Assembly (NCBI GenBank): GCA_946886325.1
Contig: CAMPIK010000086.1
Coordinates: forward strand, 1-8,093
Length of the DNA: 8,093 nt
Direction: 5' to 3'
From: an uncultured Shinella sp.
GTDB taxonomy: Bacteria > Pseudomonadota > Alphaproteobacteria > Rhizobiales > Rhizobiaceae
A program made the translations under genes and the position numbers. Below are positions 1 through 6,548 of the stretch, in pieces (within the stretch, counting starts at the first letter, position 1; each line of letters begins with the position of its first letter). The notes beneath the pieces were generated by a model. It had not been told where the DNA came from. It saw only the letters and a list, made by a program, of their open reading frames with translations, and made no database searches.

Positions 1-115
1 CTGCAACGTGGTCGAGGACCGGCGCGACAATGCGGCCTTCGACGAGTTCGTCACGACGGCGGAGCGCATCGTGCTCTCCGTCTTCGGGCCGGCGGGGCTT
101 GCCGATCATGACTGA
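1..115 (+). CDS. DnaA-type helix-turn-helix domain protein, C-terminal end (partial)
   Basis: Only the last 37 codons are in the window, read from base 2 to a TGA at 113-115. The visible peptide opens with CNVVEDRRD and continues with FDEFV and AERIVLSVFG. This resembles the end of the DnaA domain IV helix-turn-helix, where a (D)HTTV.HAC signature is followed by a short helix, as found in small alphaproteobacterial proteins that carry a stand-alone DnaA HTH. The HTH itself would lie to the left of the window, so the assignment is inferred from this tail and from the neighbour: such proteins are commonly found next to DUF6456 genes. The stop overlaps the next start by eight bases (ATGACTGA), which suggests translational coupling. 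A plausible role is sequence-specific DNA binding, possibly at DnaA-box-like sites. That function is not shown here. Confidence 0.55.
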   Translation, partial: CNVVEDRRDNAAFDEFVTTAERIVLSVFGPAGLADHD

Positions 116-944
116 AACAAAGGCATCCAACACGCGGCGCCCGCTCGCGCGCCTGCTGCAATTCCTGCTCTCGGCGGGCAAGGCGTCGCTTGTGGCATCG
201 GATGCCGCACCGGATGGCACGCTGCGGCTGACGGCCGCCTGCGGCCGCTCCATCGCGGCTCAAGCAGCGACGGTCGCCGAGGCGGCGCGCGCGGGTCTCG
301 TGCAGCGCAACGGCGTTCACATCGCCGCGACGCCCGAAGCCCGCACCTTTCTGCGCCGCATGCTGGCCGGGGCCGAGGATTTCCCGGCCCAGCACCGGAT
401 CACCGAATCGGCCGTGGCCGATGTCGATGGCAGCCGCCAGACCGTGCGCATCAATCGCGCCGAATCGCCGCTCGCAGGCCTTGCCCGCATGCGCGACAAG
501 GCGGGTGAGGCCTACCTGCCGGAAGGCGCGCTTGCGGCCGGCGAGCGTCTTGCGGCGGATTTCCAGCGCGGCGGGCTTCAGCCGCGCGTGACGATGAGCT
601 GGGAGCCGCGGCTTGCGACCCGCGGGCGCGGCGAGGCGGGCAGGGGACGCGACCTGTCGGACACGGCGCTTGCCGCCCGCGCGCGCGTCGCCTCGGCTGT
701 GGAAGCGATGGGGCCGGAACTGTCGGGCGTGGCGCTCGACGTCTGCTGCTTCATGAAGGGGCTCGAGACGGTCGAGCGGGAGCGCCAGTGGCCGGCGCGG
801 TCTGCCAAGCTGATGCTGCGCACGGCGCTGATGGCGCTTGCCCGCCACTACGATCCGCCGCGACCCGAACGGCGGCCGCGCAACCATGCCTGGGGCGGGG
901 AAGGCTACCGGCCGGATGCCGGCGGCATCCATCTCTCGGAATAG
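108..944 (+). CDS. DUF6456 domain-containing protein
   Basis: This encodes a 278-residue protein. An upstream extension to base 30 is possible in frame but overlaps the previous gene more deeply, and the ATG at 108 gives the usual short coupling overlap. Residues about 10-95 look like a small winged-helix or HTH-like region (LARLLQFLLSAG, then TVAEAARAGLVQRNG, then TPEARTFLRRML). Residues about 118-257 match the DUF6456 family: ESPLAGLARMRDK, GERLAADFQRGGLQPRVT, then the hallmark ELSGVALDVCCFMKGLE, VERERQWPARSAK and a final ALARHY helix. The tail after that is basic and proline-rich. The biochemical function of DUF6456 is unknown; the helical fold and the DnaA-HTH neighbour suggest a DNA-associated or regulatory role, which is inference. 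The gene converges on sufE with only 17 bases between the stops. Confidence 0.85.
   Translation: MTETKASNTRRPLARLLQFLLSAGKASLVASDAAPDGTLRLTAACGRSIAAQAATVAEAARAGLVQRNGVHIAATPEARTFLRRMLAGAEDFPAQHRITESAVADVDGSRQTVRINRAESPLAGLARMRDKAGEAYLPEGALAAGERLAADFQRGGLQPRVTMSWEPRLATRGRGEAGRGRDLSDTALAARARVASAVEAMGPELSGVALDVCCFMKGLETVERERQWPARSAKLMLRTALMALARHYDPPRPERRPRNHAWGGEGYRPDAGGIHLSE
914..930 (+). repeat. Perfect 7-bp inverted repeat at the 3' end of the DUF6456 gene
   Basis: GGATGCC and GGCATCC are separated by three bases, just before the DUF6456 stop. A second, shorter hairpin (CCGCC, ATCA, GGCGG at 956-969) overlaps the sufE stop. Neither has a T-tract on either strand, so they are at best weak bidirectional ends between the convergent genes and may simply reflect coding sequence rich in GGC and GCC. 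Confidence 0.3.
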
Positions 945-961
945 GTCTGTTCAGTCCGCCA

Positions 962-1381
962 TCAGGCGGCGACGCGGATGGCGGCCTCGTTCCGGATGCG
1001 CTTGATCATGGAGCGAAGCCCGTTGGCACGCTGGGGTGAGAGATGCTCGACGAGGCCGATCTTGCCGAAGACATCCAGCGCGTCGAGCCTTGCGATCTCG
1101 GAGGCCGGCTTGCCGGAATAGGTGGCAAGCACGATGGCGACCAGCCCCTTGACGATATGCGCGTCGGAATCGCCCTCGAAGGTCAGCACCGGATCGGCAC
1201 CGCCATCCGAATGGGTGACGAGCCACACCTGGCTCGCGCAGCCCTGCACCTTGTTGGCGGAGATGCGCTTGTCCTCGGGCAGATCCGGCAGCGCCTTGCC
1301 GAGCTCGATCACATACCGATAGCGGTCCTCCCACTCGTCGAGAAAGGCGAAGTCGTCGATGATCTGGGCAAGCTCGGTCAT
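962..1381 (-). CDS. sufE: SufE family Fe-S cluster assembly / cysteine desulfuration protein
   Basis: This is a 139-residue cytosolic protein of normal SufE length. SufE accepts persulfide sulfur from the cysteine desulfurase SufS on an active-site cysteine and passes it to the SufBCD scaffold for Fe-S cluster building. The catalytic loop is clear at residues 44-54 (KVQGCASQVWL, Cys48, equivalent to Cys51 of E. coli SufE). Other family hallmarks are the N-terminal IIDDFAFLDEWEDRYRYVIELGKALP and the glycine-led GLVAIVLATYSGK helix, followed by LVEHLSPQRANGLRSMIKRIR near the C-terminus. The ATG at 1379-1381 is preceded by a modest GGAT ribosome site. No other suf gene is in the window, so it is a stand-alone copy, as is usual in rhizobia where the suf operon lies elsewhere. 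The identification is firm. Confidence 0.95.
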   Translation of the reverse strand: MTELAQIIDDFAFLDEWEDRYRYVIELGKALPDLPEDKRISANKVQGCASQVWLVTHSDGGADPVLTFEGDSDAHIVKGLVAIVLATYSGKPASEIARLDALDVFGKIGLVEHLSPQRANGLRSMIKRIRNEAAIRVAA

Positions 1382-1410
1382 TGCGCTATCCGTTGGAACG
1401 TCTGCCGCTC

Positions 1411-1439
1411 ATATAGGGCAGAACGCCGGACAATTGAAC
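1411..1439 (-). promoter_or_regulatory. Possible sufE promoter
   Basis: On the minus strand CTATAT (1411-1416) matches the -10 element favoured in rhizobial sigma-70 promoters and lies about 30 bases before the sufE ATG. The hexamer 17 bases upstream (GTTCAA, 1434-1439) is a poor -35 match, so the call rests mainly on the -10 and its position. The upstream terminator implies that sufE needs its own promoter. Confidence 0.3.
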
Positions 1440-1480
1440 CGCTGATCGGGGCAGGGTGCGTTCGACAGGGCGGAGAAGCG

Positions 1481-1521
1481 CAAAAAGAAACGCCGTGAGG
1501 CAATGGGCTTTCCTCACGGCG
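1481..1521 (-). terminator. Rho-independent terminator of the DUF5330 gene
   Basis: A perfect 10-bp stem (CGCCGTGAGG at 1491-1500, CCTCACGGCG at 1512-1521) encloses an 11-base loop. Read on the minus strand it is followed directly by TTTCTTTTTG (1490-1481), a proper T-tract. It lies about 80 bases past the stop at 1601 and before sufE, so it should end the DUF5330 transcript and insulate sufE. On the plus strand no T-tract follows the stem. Confidence 0.85.
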
Positions 1522-1600
1522 GTTGCAGGAGCAACAAGGCAGGCAGAACTGTGAACAGGATTGTCAGGCGAAGAAAATCGGGCGTGGATGAGGAGGAGGG

Positions 1601-2044
1601 CTACTCCGTGCGGTCCGGGCGGCGGGTCGGGATGGCGATCGTGCCGGTGATGACGTCGTCGGCTGCAATCGATGCCTTCGCCTGTTTCGCGTCCGGCAGC
1701 GGCTGGTCGAGCACGTCCTCGATACGGGCCGGTTCGGCCGTTGCCACATCCGTCTCGGCAAACTGGGCGTCGAGCATCTTGTAGGCGACGCGGGCGCCTT
1801 CCTTGGCGCGGTGGCCGAGTGCGACGAAAGTTTCCGCGCCCTTCTCGCAGACATCGGGCTTTTCGAGGCACATGGCCGAAAGATAGGTGATCGCCTCGCT
1901 TGCGGCGGTGAAGGTGTCGCCGAGTTCCACGGCGGGCGCATTTTCAAGCTTCCTGGTCGATTCGCCGTCGATGAACGGCAGGAGCACCAGCACCATGGAG
2001 AACCAGAACGTTCCCTTGATCAGAAACCACATCGTCTTGCCCAT
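1601..2044 (-). CDS. DUF5330 domain-containing membrane-anchored protein
   Basis: This is a 147-residue protein with one N-terminal hydrophobic segment (residues about 6-25, WFLIKGTFWFSMVLVLLPF), then a hydrophilic, mostly helical region that is probably periplasmic. Residues 38-90 carry the family-like core ELGDTFTAASEAITYLSAMCLEKPDVCEKG, with Cys59 and Cys66 placed to form a disulfide outside the cytoplasm. The C-terminal third is acidic and low in predicted structure, ending TRRPDRTE. The start is uncertain: the AAGG immediately before the ATG at 2044 is too close to serve it, and fits better to the in-frame ATG at 2032 (MWFLIKG), which may be the true start. DUF5330 proteins are known from rhizobia and relatives, with no established function. 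The gene diverges from the histidine kinase gene, so the two may share a regulatory region. It ends at its own terminator. Confidence 0.8.
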   Translation of the reverse strand: MGKTMWFLIKGTFWFSMVLVLLPFIDGESTRKLENAPAVELGDTFTAASEAITYLSAMCLEKPDVCEKGAETFVALGHRAKEGARVAYKMLDAQFAETDVATAEPARIEDVLDQPLPDAKQAKASIAADDVITGTIAIPTRRPDRTE

Positions 2045-2160
2045 CCTTGTTTGGTGCCCGGCTGTTTGTGCCGGGCGATCCCTTCCGGTTCGTGGCTGAT
2101 GCCGGTCGTTGCCGGCGGCCGTTTTCCGAACCGTGAGGCGAGAATAGGCCCCGGACGGAA

Positions 2161-2178
2161 ATTCCCCATTGCGGGAAT
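2161..2178. repeat. Dyad ATTCCC-N6-GGGAAT
   Basis: Perfect 6-bp arms are separated by six bases. The element lies 116 bases upstream of the DUF5330 start and about 360 upstream of the kinase start. The symmetry and spacing suit a dimeric regulator, but no known family site is recognised. No T-tract follows on either strand, so it is not an obvious terminator. Confidence 0.35.
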
Positions 2179-2352
2179 GGTTCGGGTTTTCCGCAGATTT
2201 GCATAAAATGCGATCTATCGGCCTTTGAACGGCATTTGAGGCAGATTTTAGCGATTGCCGTTAAGGATGATGGCCGCGGGCCGGGGCGGGGGCCTTTGGG
2301 AAGCCGGGACTCAGGCTGACGGCCCCTTGCCCCAGAGGTTAACATAACCGGA

Positions 2353-2367
2353 AAAATGCCGCATTTT
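2353..2367. repeat. 15-bp palindrome AAAATGC-C-GCATTTT
   Basis: Perfect 7-bp arms flank a single central base. It is preceded four bases earlier by GGTTA-ACA-TAACC (2337-2349), another perfect dyad. Two close palindromes about 170-200 bases before the kinase start look like operator sites. No specific regulator can be named from the sequence. Confidence 0.4.
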
Positions 2368-2384
2368 GAGACGCTTACCCCCCA

Positions 2385-2392
2385 TTAACCAC
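2385..2392 (+). promoter_or_regulatory. CtrA-like half-site TTAACCAC
   Basis: Seven of eight bases match TTAACCAT, the half-site form recognised by the alphaproteobacterial cell-cycle regulator CtrA. No second TTAA lies at the canonical seven-base spacing. It sits about 145 bases upstream of the kinase start. Short motifs like this occur by chance, so support is modest. Confidence 0.3.
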
Positions 2393-2537
2393 ATTGCCGA
2401 AATAGCTGCTGGATTGCCTCGAAACGGGACTTTTCGCCCTTTTTGGCCCCCTTCCGGAGCCTTGCGTTTATTCTTTCCTTAAGTCGCCGATGCGATTTTG
2501 ACGGCATAGAAAAGAACAAGTTCGGCAGGGTTTTGCG

Positions 2538-4118
2538 TTGCGTTTTTTGAGTGACATCGCTGACAGGATGGCGGCCGCCGCGGCTGGCATGACGGGCGAC
2601 GTCGGCTCGTCCGCGCATGACGCGGCAACCGTCCGCCTCCGCAGCGTCTGCCTCGGCGCGCTCGTCGCGATCCCCGGCCTGCCGCTGGCACTTGCAGCCC
2701 TTCTTCCCGCCTCCACAGCGCTGCCGGTCGGCGCCGCACTTGCCGTTTCCGGCACGCTGCTCGCCGGTGCTGCCGCCATCGGCCGGCGCCCGGATGCGCC
2801 TTCGCCTTCCGCCCCGCTCGACAGCGCCGCGCCGCCCGCTGCAGAGGCCTCTCCCTATGATCTCTTCGCCGGCCTCGTGACGCTGCACGATATGCGCGGT
2901 CATGTGACCGCGGTGCACGGCCGCGACCGCGAGGCGATCCTCGGCTGGATGCGCAGCCCGCTCGGCCGCGGCTTCCTCGACCAGATCCATGTCTCTGATC
3001 GCCTTGGCTTCCTGGCCGCGGTGGACAGCCTTCGCCAGGGCGGCAGCCACGTCACCGTCGACCTGCGTATCGAACGCCGGCGTACCGGCGCGGAGGCCGA
3101 GCAGTTCGTGCACATGCGCACCGACCTGACCGCCTGCCCGGGTGCGGACGGCACGCCTGCGGCGATCGTTGCCCAGTCGCGCGACATATCCGACGAGGCG
3201 ACGCTTCGCAGCGAGAGCGCCCGCAAGACCGCCGAGGCGGAATCGGCCAACGACGCCAAGACGCGGTTCCTCGCCGCCGTCAGCCATGAACTGCGCACGC
3301 CGCTGAACGCCATCCTCGGCTTTTCCGACATCCTCACCGGCGAGTATTTCGGCAAGCTGCAAAACGACCGCCAGCGCGAATATGTGGCGCTCATCCACCA
3401 GTCGGGCAGCCATCTGCTTTCCGTCGTCAACACGATGCTGGATGTCTCGAAGATCGAGGCGGGGCGCTACGAACTGCTGCCCGAGCCCTTCGACGTCGCC
3501 GGCAGCGTCAACGCCTGCGAGCAGATGCTCGGCCTTCAGGCGCGCGAAAAGGGCATTCAGCTGACGAGCCGCGTGCCGCGCGGCCTCGGCGAGGCGATCG
3601 CCGACCAGCGCGCGCTCCAGCAGGTGCTGATCAACCTCGTCGGCAATGCCATAAAATTCACCGATCGCGGCGGCATGGTCACGATCGATGCGGCACGCGA
3701 CGGCCGCGACCTGGTGCTGACCGTCAGCGATACCGGCATCGGCATCCCGGCCGACAAGCTCGACTGCATCGGCCAGCCCTTCACGCAGGTCCAGAACGAG
3801 TACACCCGCAAATACGAGGGCACCGGCCTCGGCCTGTCGCTCGTCAAGGGTCTCGTTGCCCTGCATGGCGGCCGCTTTGCGATCGCAAGCGATCCGGGCG
3901 TCGGCACGGTGATCACGGTTTCGGTGCCGGCGGACGGATCAGGCATTGCCGCCTCCGTCGACAGCGACGGTTCGGCGCCGGTTGAGTTTCCGCCGCGGCT
4001 TGGCGGACGCATTGAAGACAAGGCCGGCGCGTCAGCGCCGGTTGCCCCGGCCTCCTCCCGGCCGGTGCGAGACGACAAGGATAGAGGTCATGGCGACACG
4101 CGCGCGAAAACAGCCTGA
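2538..4118 (+). CDS. PAS-domain membrane sensor histidine kinase (PdhS/DivJ-type)
   Basis: This is a 526-residue kinase. The TTG start at 2538 follows GGCAGGG with seven-base spacing; the next in-frame ATG (2568) has a poorer site. Residues 37-56 and 63-82 form two membrane helices joined by a very short loop. A PAS-like sensor domain occupies about 106-218 (LVTLHDMRGHVTAV, GRGFLDQIHVSDRLGFLAAVD, ending IVAQSRDISDEATL). The HisKA domain has the H-box SHELRTPLNAILGFSD with phospho-acceptor His250. The ATPase domain has an N-box with Asn366/Asn370 (NLVGNAIKF), DTGIGIP from Asp398, and GTGLGLSL from Gly428. A disordered Pro/Ala-rich tail of about 60 residues follows. The H-box and architecture place it with the alphaproteobacterial DivJ/PleC/PdhS kinases that act on DivK and feed into CtrA control. 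DivJ is my leading guess, but sequence alone does not separate it from other PAS kinases. No response regulator is adjacent. The gene overlaps the next one by 29 bases. Confidence 0.9.
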   Translation: MRFLSDIADRMAAAAAGMTGDVGSSAHDAATVRLRSVCLGALVAIPGLPLALAALLPASTALPVGAALAVSGTLLAGAAAIGRRPDAPSPSAPLDSAAPPAAEASPYDLFAGLVTLHDMRGHVTAVHGRDREAILGWMRSPLGRGFLDQIHVSDRLGFLAAVDSLRQGGSHVTVDLRIERRRTGAEAEQFVHMRTDLTACPGADGTPAAIVAQSRDISDEATLRSESARKTAEAESANDAKTRFLAAVSHELRTPLNAILGFSDILTGEYFGKLQNDRQREYVALIHQSGSHLLSVVNTMLDVSKIEAGRYELLPEPFDVAGSVNACEQMLGLQAREKGIQLTSRVPRGLGEAIADQRALQQVLINLVGNAIKFTDRGGMVTIDAARDGRDLVLTVSDTGIGIPADKLDCIGQPFTQVQNEYTRKYEGTGLGLSLVKGLVALHGGRFAIASDPGVGTVITVSVPADGSGIAASVDSDGSAPVEFPPRLGGRIEDKAGASAPVAPASSRPVRDDKDRGHGDTRAKTA

Positions 4119-4971
4119 ACGGCCGGGTGCTCGCGGCAAACAGAAGACGGTGGCGACCCGGTCGGGACCGGGCCTGACGCTGCGCGCGCTCGTGGCGCTC
4201 GGCAGCCTTGCGGCGCGTCATCCGACGCTGATCGGCGGCAGCACCGCCTTTGCCGTCATCTTCAGCTTCGTCGCGGCCAATGCGCTCTGGTACCAGCCGG
4301 GCGACCATCCTTCGCCGATCCTGCGCACGCGCAATGCAAGCAATACGCTGGGCTTCACTGCGACGCGACCCGATACCAAGGACGTGACGACCTTCCTGAT
4401 CGAGCGCGAAGGCGACCCCGGAACCTTGCCGGCCGCCAATCCGCTGGTCTCCGACATCCAGAGCGAACTCGGCCGCCAGGGCTTCTATACGGGCCGCGCC
4501 GACGGCGTGCTCGGGCCGGAAACGGTGGCAGCGATCCGCGCCTTCGAGGGCGAGCGCGGCTTCGTCGTCAGTGGCGCCGCCGACGAGGCCCTGCTGGCGG
4601 CGCTGCGTGCCGGAACGACCGACGACGCGGCGGAGACGGCCGTGGCGGTCCTGCCGAAGGAACGGCCGTTCGAGGAGGTCAAGGACCCGACAGCGGCCGA
4701 GGGCGTCGATCCCGTCGCCGCCGCCATCATGGCCGCCGAGGCCGATCCCGCGACGACGGCGGGCGTCGTCAAGGCGGTCCCGAGCGAGATGGTGATGAAG
4801 ATCCAGAAGGGGCTCAGCAACATCGCCTATGCCGACGTCACCGTCGACGGTTTCGCCGGCGAGAAGACCCGCAACGCCATCCGCCATTTCGAGAAGCACT
4901 ACCGCCTGCCGGTGACCGGCGAGCCGAACGAGGCCGTGCTCGACAAGCTGAAGTCGATCGGCGCGCTCTGA
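4090..4971 (+). CDS. Membrane protein with two peptidoglycan-binding (PGB_1) domains
   Basis: This is a 293-residue protein. The ATG at 4090 is preceded by AGAGGT, lies inside the kinase coding region and gives a 29-base overlap; an in-frame extension to 3946 exists but has no better signal. A basic cytoplasmic N-terminus (residues 1-44) precedes one membrane helix (about 45-67, ending VAANALWYQ), so the remainder should be periplasmic. Two PGB_1-type repeats follow: about 117-166 (IQSELGRQGFYTG, ADGVLGPETVAAIRAFE) and about 241-292 (IQKGLSNIAYADV, DGFAGEKTRNAIRHFEKHY, RLPVTGEP). They are joined by an Ala/Glu-rich linker. No hydrolase, transpeptidase or amidase motif is present, so it is probably a wall-binding anchor or sensor, not an enzyme. 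Tight coupling to the kinase suggests co-expression, and possibly a link between envelope state and kinase signalling (inference). Confidence 0.88.
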   Translation: MATRARKQPERPGARGKQKTVATRSGPGLTLRALVALGSLAARHPTLIGGSTAFAVIFSFVAANALWYQPGDHPSPILRTRNASNTLGFTATRPDTKDVTTFLIEREGDPGTLPAANPLVSDIQSELGRQGFYTGRADGVLGPETVAAIRAFEGERGFVVSGAADEALLAALRAGTTDDAAETAVAVLPKERPFEEVKDPTAAEGVDPVAAAIMAAEADPATTAGVVKAVPSEMVMKIQKGLSNIAYADVTVDGFAGEKTRNAIRHFEKHYRLPVTGEPNEAVLDKLKSIGAL

Positions 4972-5012
4972 CAGCTACGACCAAAGTCTTACGCCTACCG
5001 GGCGTTGCGGAA

Positions 5013-5031
5013 TAAACCGCCCGTTAACCAT
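5013..5031 (+). promoter_or_regulatory. Near-consensus CtrA box upstream of the chemotaxis gene
   Basis: TAAA-N7-TTAAC (5013-5028) differs from the CtrA consensus TTAA-N7-TTAAC at one position, and the second half also reads TTAACCAT (5024-5031), the half-site form. It lies 39-57 bases before the GTG start of the chemotaxis receptor gene, where a regulator of a short-leader promoter would bind. CtrA controls motility and chemotaxis genes in several alphaproteobacteria. The functional role is inferred. Confidence 0.45.
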
Positions 5032-5057
5032 GTCCGTCCAATGATCTCCTGATATCC

Positions 5058-5069
5058 GGGAGGTCCGAC
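5058..5069 (+). promoter_or_regulatory. Strong ribosome-binding site deciding a GTG start
   Basis: GGGAGGT at 5058-5064 sits five bases before GTG at 5070. It is the best Shine-Dalgarno in the window and fixes this GTG as the start of the chemotaxis receptor gene. Confidence 0.8.
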
Positions 5070-6521
5070 GTGACTGCACTTGCAAACCCTATCGAGGTTG
5101 ACCCGCCATTTGTGGCGGACGAGCCGCCGGCTGCGGACGACGGCGTGCTGCATGCCGTGGTGGCAGCGCTCGCGCACGAGGCGTCCGACCTCGGGCTGCA
5201 TCTCGTCGACATCGCCGGCACGATCCAGGACACGGCCGCGCAATCCGCCGAACATGCCTCGCTCTTCGCGCGCCTCACCCAGACGGCCGGCGCCATCGCG
5301 GAGGCGAACGGCGCTGTCGCCCGCGCGCTCGGCGAGACCGACAAGCTCGCCGCAAGCGCCCGCGAGGTGCTCGGACGCCAGGCCGTCGAGCTCGACGGCT
5401 CCATTACAGCGATTGACCACATGGTCACTGCATCGAACGAAATCGGCACCGAGATCGGCGCCTTTTCCGGGGCGCTCGCCGATGTCGGCCGGCTTGCCGA
5501 CGCGATCGGCACGATCGCGCGGCAGACCAACCTACTGGCGCTGAACGCCGCCATCGAGGCGGCGCGCGCCGGCGATGCCGGCAAGGGTTTCGCGGTCGTC
5601 GCCGCCGAGGTGCGCGCGCTGTCGCTGCAGACCTCGCAGACCACCGCCTCGATCCAGGCCACGCTGTCGGAACTGACGAGCCGCATCGACCGGCTGATTG
5701 CGGCCGGCGAAGGCGCGCGCGTCTCGGCCGAGGGCGTCAAGGCGACGGCGTCGAGCGTCAAGGGCTCTTTCGTCGGCGTCGAGGACGTGATGTCGAAGAT
5801 CCTCGACAGCGCGACCTCGCTTGCCGCGACCACCGGCTCGGTCGACCGGCAATGCGCCGAATTCACCCAGTCGCTCGGCACCGTCTCGGCCGATATCGTC
5901 AAGTCCAGCGACAGCCTGCAGACGGCTTCCGCCAAGGTCGGCGACGTCGTGGCGCTCTCCGAACGCATCATCCAGGAGACCGCCAGCGCCGGCATCGAAA
6001 CGGTCGATACGCCCTTCATCCGGCAGGTGACGGCGCTTGCCGCCGAGGTCTCCCACCGCTTCGAGGCCGCCGTGCGCTCCGGCCGCCTCGGCATGGACGC
6101 GCTCTTCGACCGGCAGTACCGGCCGATCGCCGGGTCCGATCCGGTGCAATACCTGACGCGCTTTACCGATTTCACCGATCAGGTCCTGCCGGACCTGCAG
6201 GAACCGGCGATCCGCGCCGACGAGCGCATCGCCTTTTGCGCCGCCATCGACGAAAACGGCTACCTGCCGACCCACAACCGGAAATTCTCCGAGCCGCAGC
6301 GGCCGGGCCAGACCGAGTGGAACACCGCCAACTGCCGCAACCGCCGCATCTTCAGCGACCGCGTCGGCCTTGCCGCCGGCCGCAGCACGAAACCCTTCCT
6401 CGTCCAGACCTACCGGCGCGACATGGGCGGCGGCCAGTTCGTGCTGATGAAGGACATTTCCGCGCCGATCACCGTCAACGGTCGCCACTGGGGCGGCCTG
6501 CGGCTCGCCGTTCGCATTTAG
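5070..6521 (+). CDS. Soluble methyl-accepting chemotaxis protein with C-terminal sensor-like domain
   Basis: This is a 483-residue receptor with no membrane segment, so it is probably cytoplasmic. Residues 1-25 are acidic and proline-rich. Residues about 26-335 are a long helical coiled coil; its signalling tip is the highly conserved [17 protein letters not shown] (152-168) followed by [14 protein letters not shown], which contacts CheA and CheW. Residues about 345-483 form a compact conserved domain: [16 protein letters not shown], then [14 protein letters not shown] (Cys390-Asn403), [12 protein letters not shown] (Trp417-Phe428), [23 protein letters not shown] and a terminal [10 protein letters not shown]. 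Similar tails occur in other proteobacterial receptors and look like a PAS/Cache-type sensing module placed after the signalling domain; the ligand is unknown. The C-terminus lacks a CheR/CheB-binding pentapeptide of the NWETF type. No che genes are adjacent, so it must work with an array encoded elsewhere. A CtrA-like box lies upstream. Confidence 0.92.
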   Translation: MTALANPIEVDPPFVADEPPAADDGVLHAVVAALAHEASDLGLHLVDIAGTIQDTAAQSAEHASLFARLTQTAGAIAEANGAVARALGETDKLAASAREVLGRQAVELDGSITAIDHMVTASNEIGTEIGAFSGALADVGRLADAIGTIARQTNLLALNAAIEAARAGDAGKGFAVVAAEVRALSLQTSQTTASIQATLSELTSRIDRLIAAGEGARVSAEGVKATASSVKGSFVGVEDVMSKILDSATSLAATTGSVDRQCAEFTQSLGTVSADIVKSSDSLQTASAKVGDVVALSERIIQETASAGIETVDTPFIRQVTALAAEVSHRFEAAVRSGRLGMDALFDRQYRPIAGSDPVQYLTRFTDFTDQVLPDLQEPAIRADERIAFCAAIDENGYLPTHNRKFSEPQRPGQTEWNTANCRNRRIFSDRVGLAAGRSTKPFLVQTYRRDMGGGQFVLMKDISAPITVNGRHWGGLRLAVRI

Positions 6522-6542
6522 GCTCGGGACCTGCCCTGAGCC
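6521..6542. terminator. Possible bidirectional hairpin between convergent genes
   Basis: GGCTCGGG and CCCTGAGCC pair with a single bulged A around a five-base loop, starting on the last base of the receptor stop codon and lying in the 27-base gap before the deaminase stop. No T-tract follows on either strand, so it is a weak terminator at best. Confidence 0.35.
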
Positions 6543-6548
6543 GGGATC

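Larger units (their letters stand above)
2045..2537. promoter_or_regulatory. Divergent intergenic region with palindromes and CtrA-like half-sites
   Basis: There are 493 bases between the divergent DUF5330 and histidine kinase genes, visibly richer in A/T runs than the genes beside them. I found no convincing gene here. The regulatory-looking elements are a dyad ATTCCC-N6-GGGAAT (2161-2178), GGTTA-ACA-TAACC (2337-2349), AAAATGC-C-GCATTTT (2353-2367), and TTAACCAC (2385-2392), which resembles the CtrA half-site TTAACCAT. I could not place a confident -35/-10 pair for either gene. The last part (2460-2537) is the likely leader of the kinase mRNA and ends in the ribosome site GGCAGGG (2524-2530), seven bases before the TTG start. 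Confidence 0.5.

Noticed and set aside
51..932. A 293-codon minus-strand open frame opposite DUF6456
   Set aside because: It is Arg/Ala-rich shadow sequence; the plus frame has the DUF6456 motifs.
1944..2345. A minus-strand open frame crossing the DUF5330 start into the spacer
   Set aside because: It overlaps DUF5330 in another frame, has a low-complexity polar product and no ribosome site.
2385..3866. A 493-codon open frame on the minus strand, antisense to the histidine kinase
   Set aside because: It is a high-GC shadow: the plus-strand frame holds complete HisKA and ATPase motifs, while the antisense product is Arg/Ala-rich without recognisable domains.
3913..4899. A 328-codon minus-strand open frame opposite the peptidoglycan-binding gene
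   Set aside because: The composition is an antisense artefact and the plus strand encodes two clear PGB repeats.
4999..5023. An inverted repeat CGGGCG-N13-CGCCCG after the peptidoglycan-binding gene, considered as a terminator
   Set aside because: It has a six-base stem, a long loop and no T-tract, and it overlaps the CtrA-like box.
5024..6488. Long minus-strand open frames opposite the chemotaxis gene (5024-6175 and 5532-6488)
   Set aside because: They are Ser/Ala- or Gly/Arg-rich reflections of the receptor coding strand, with no ribosome site or domain.
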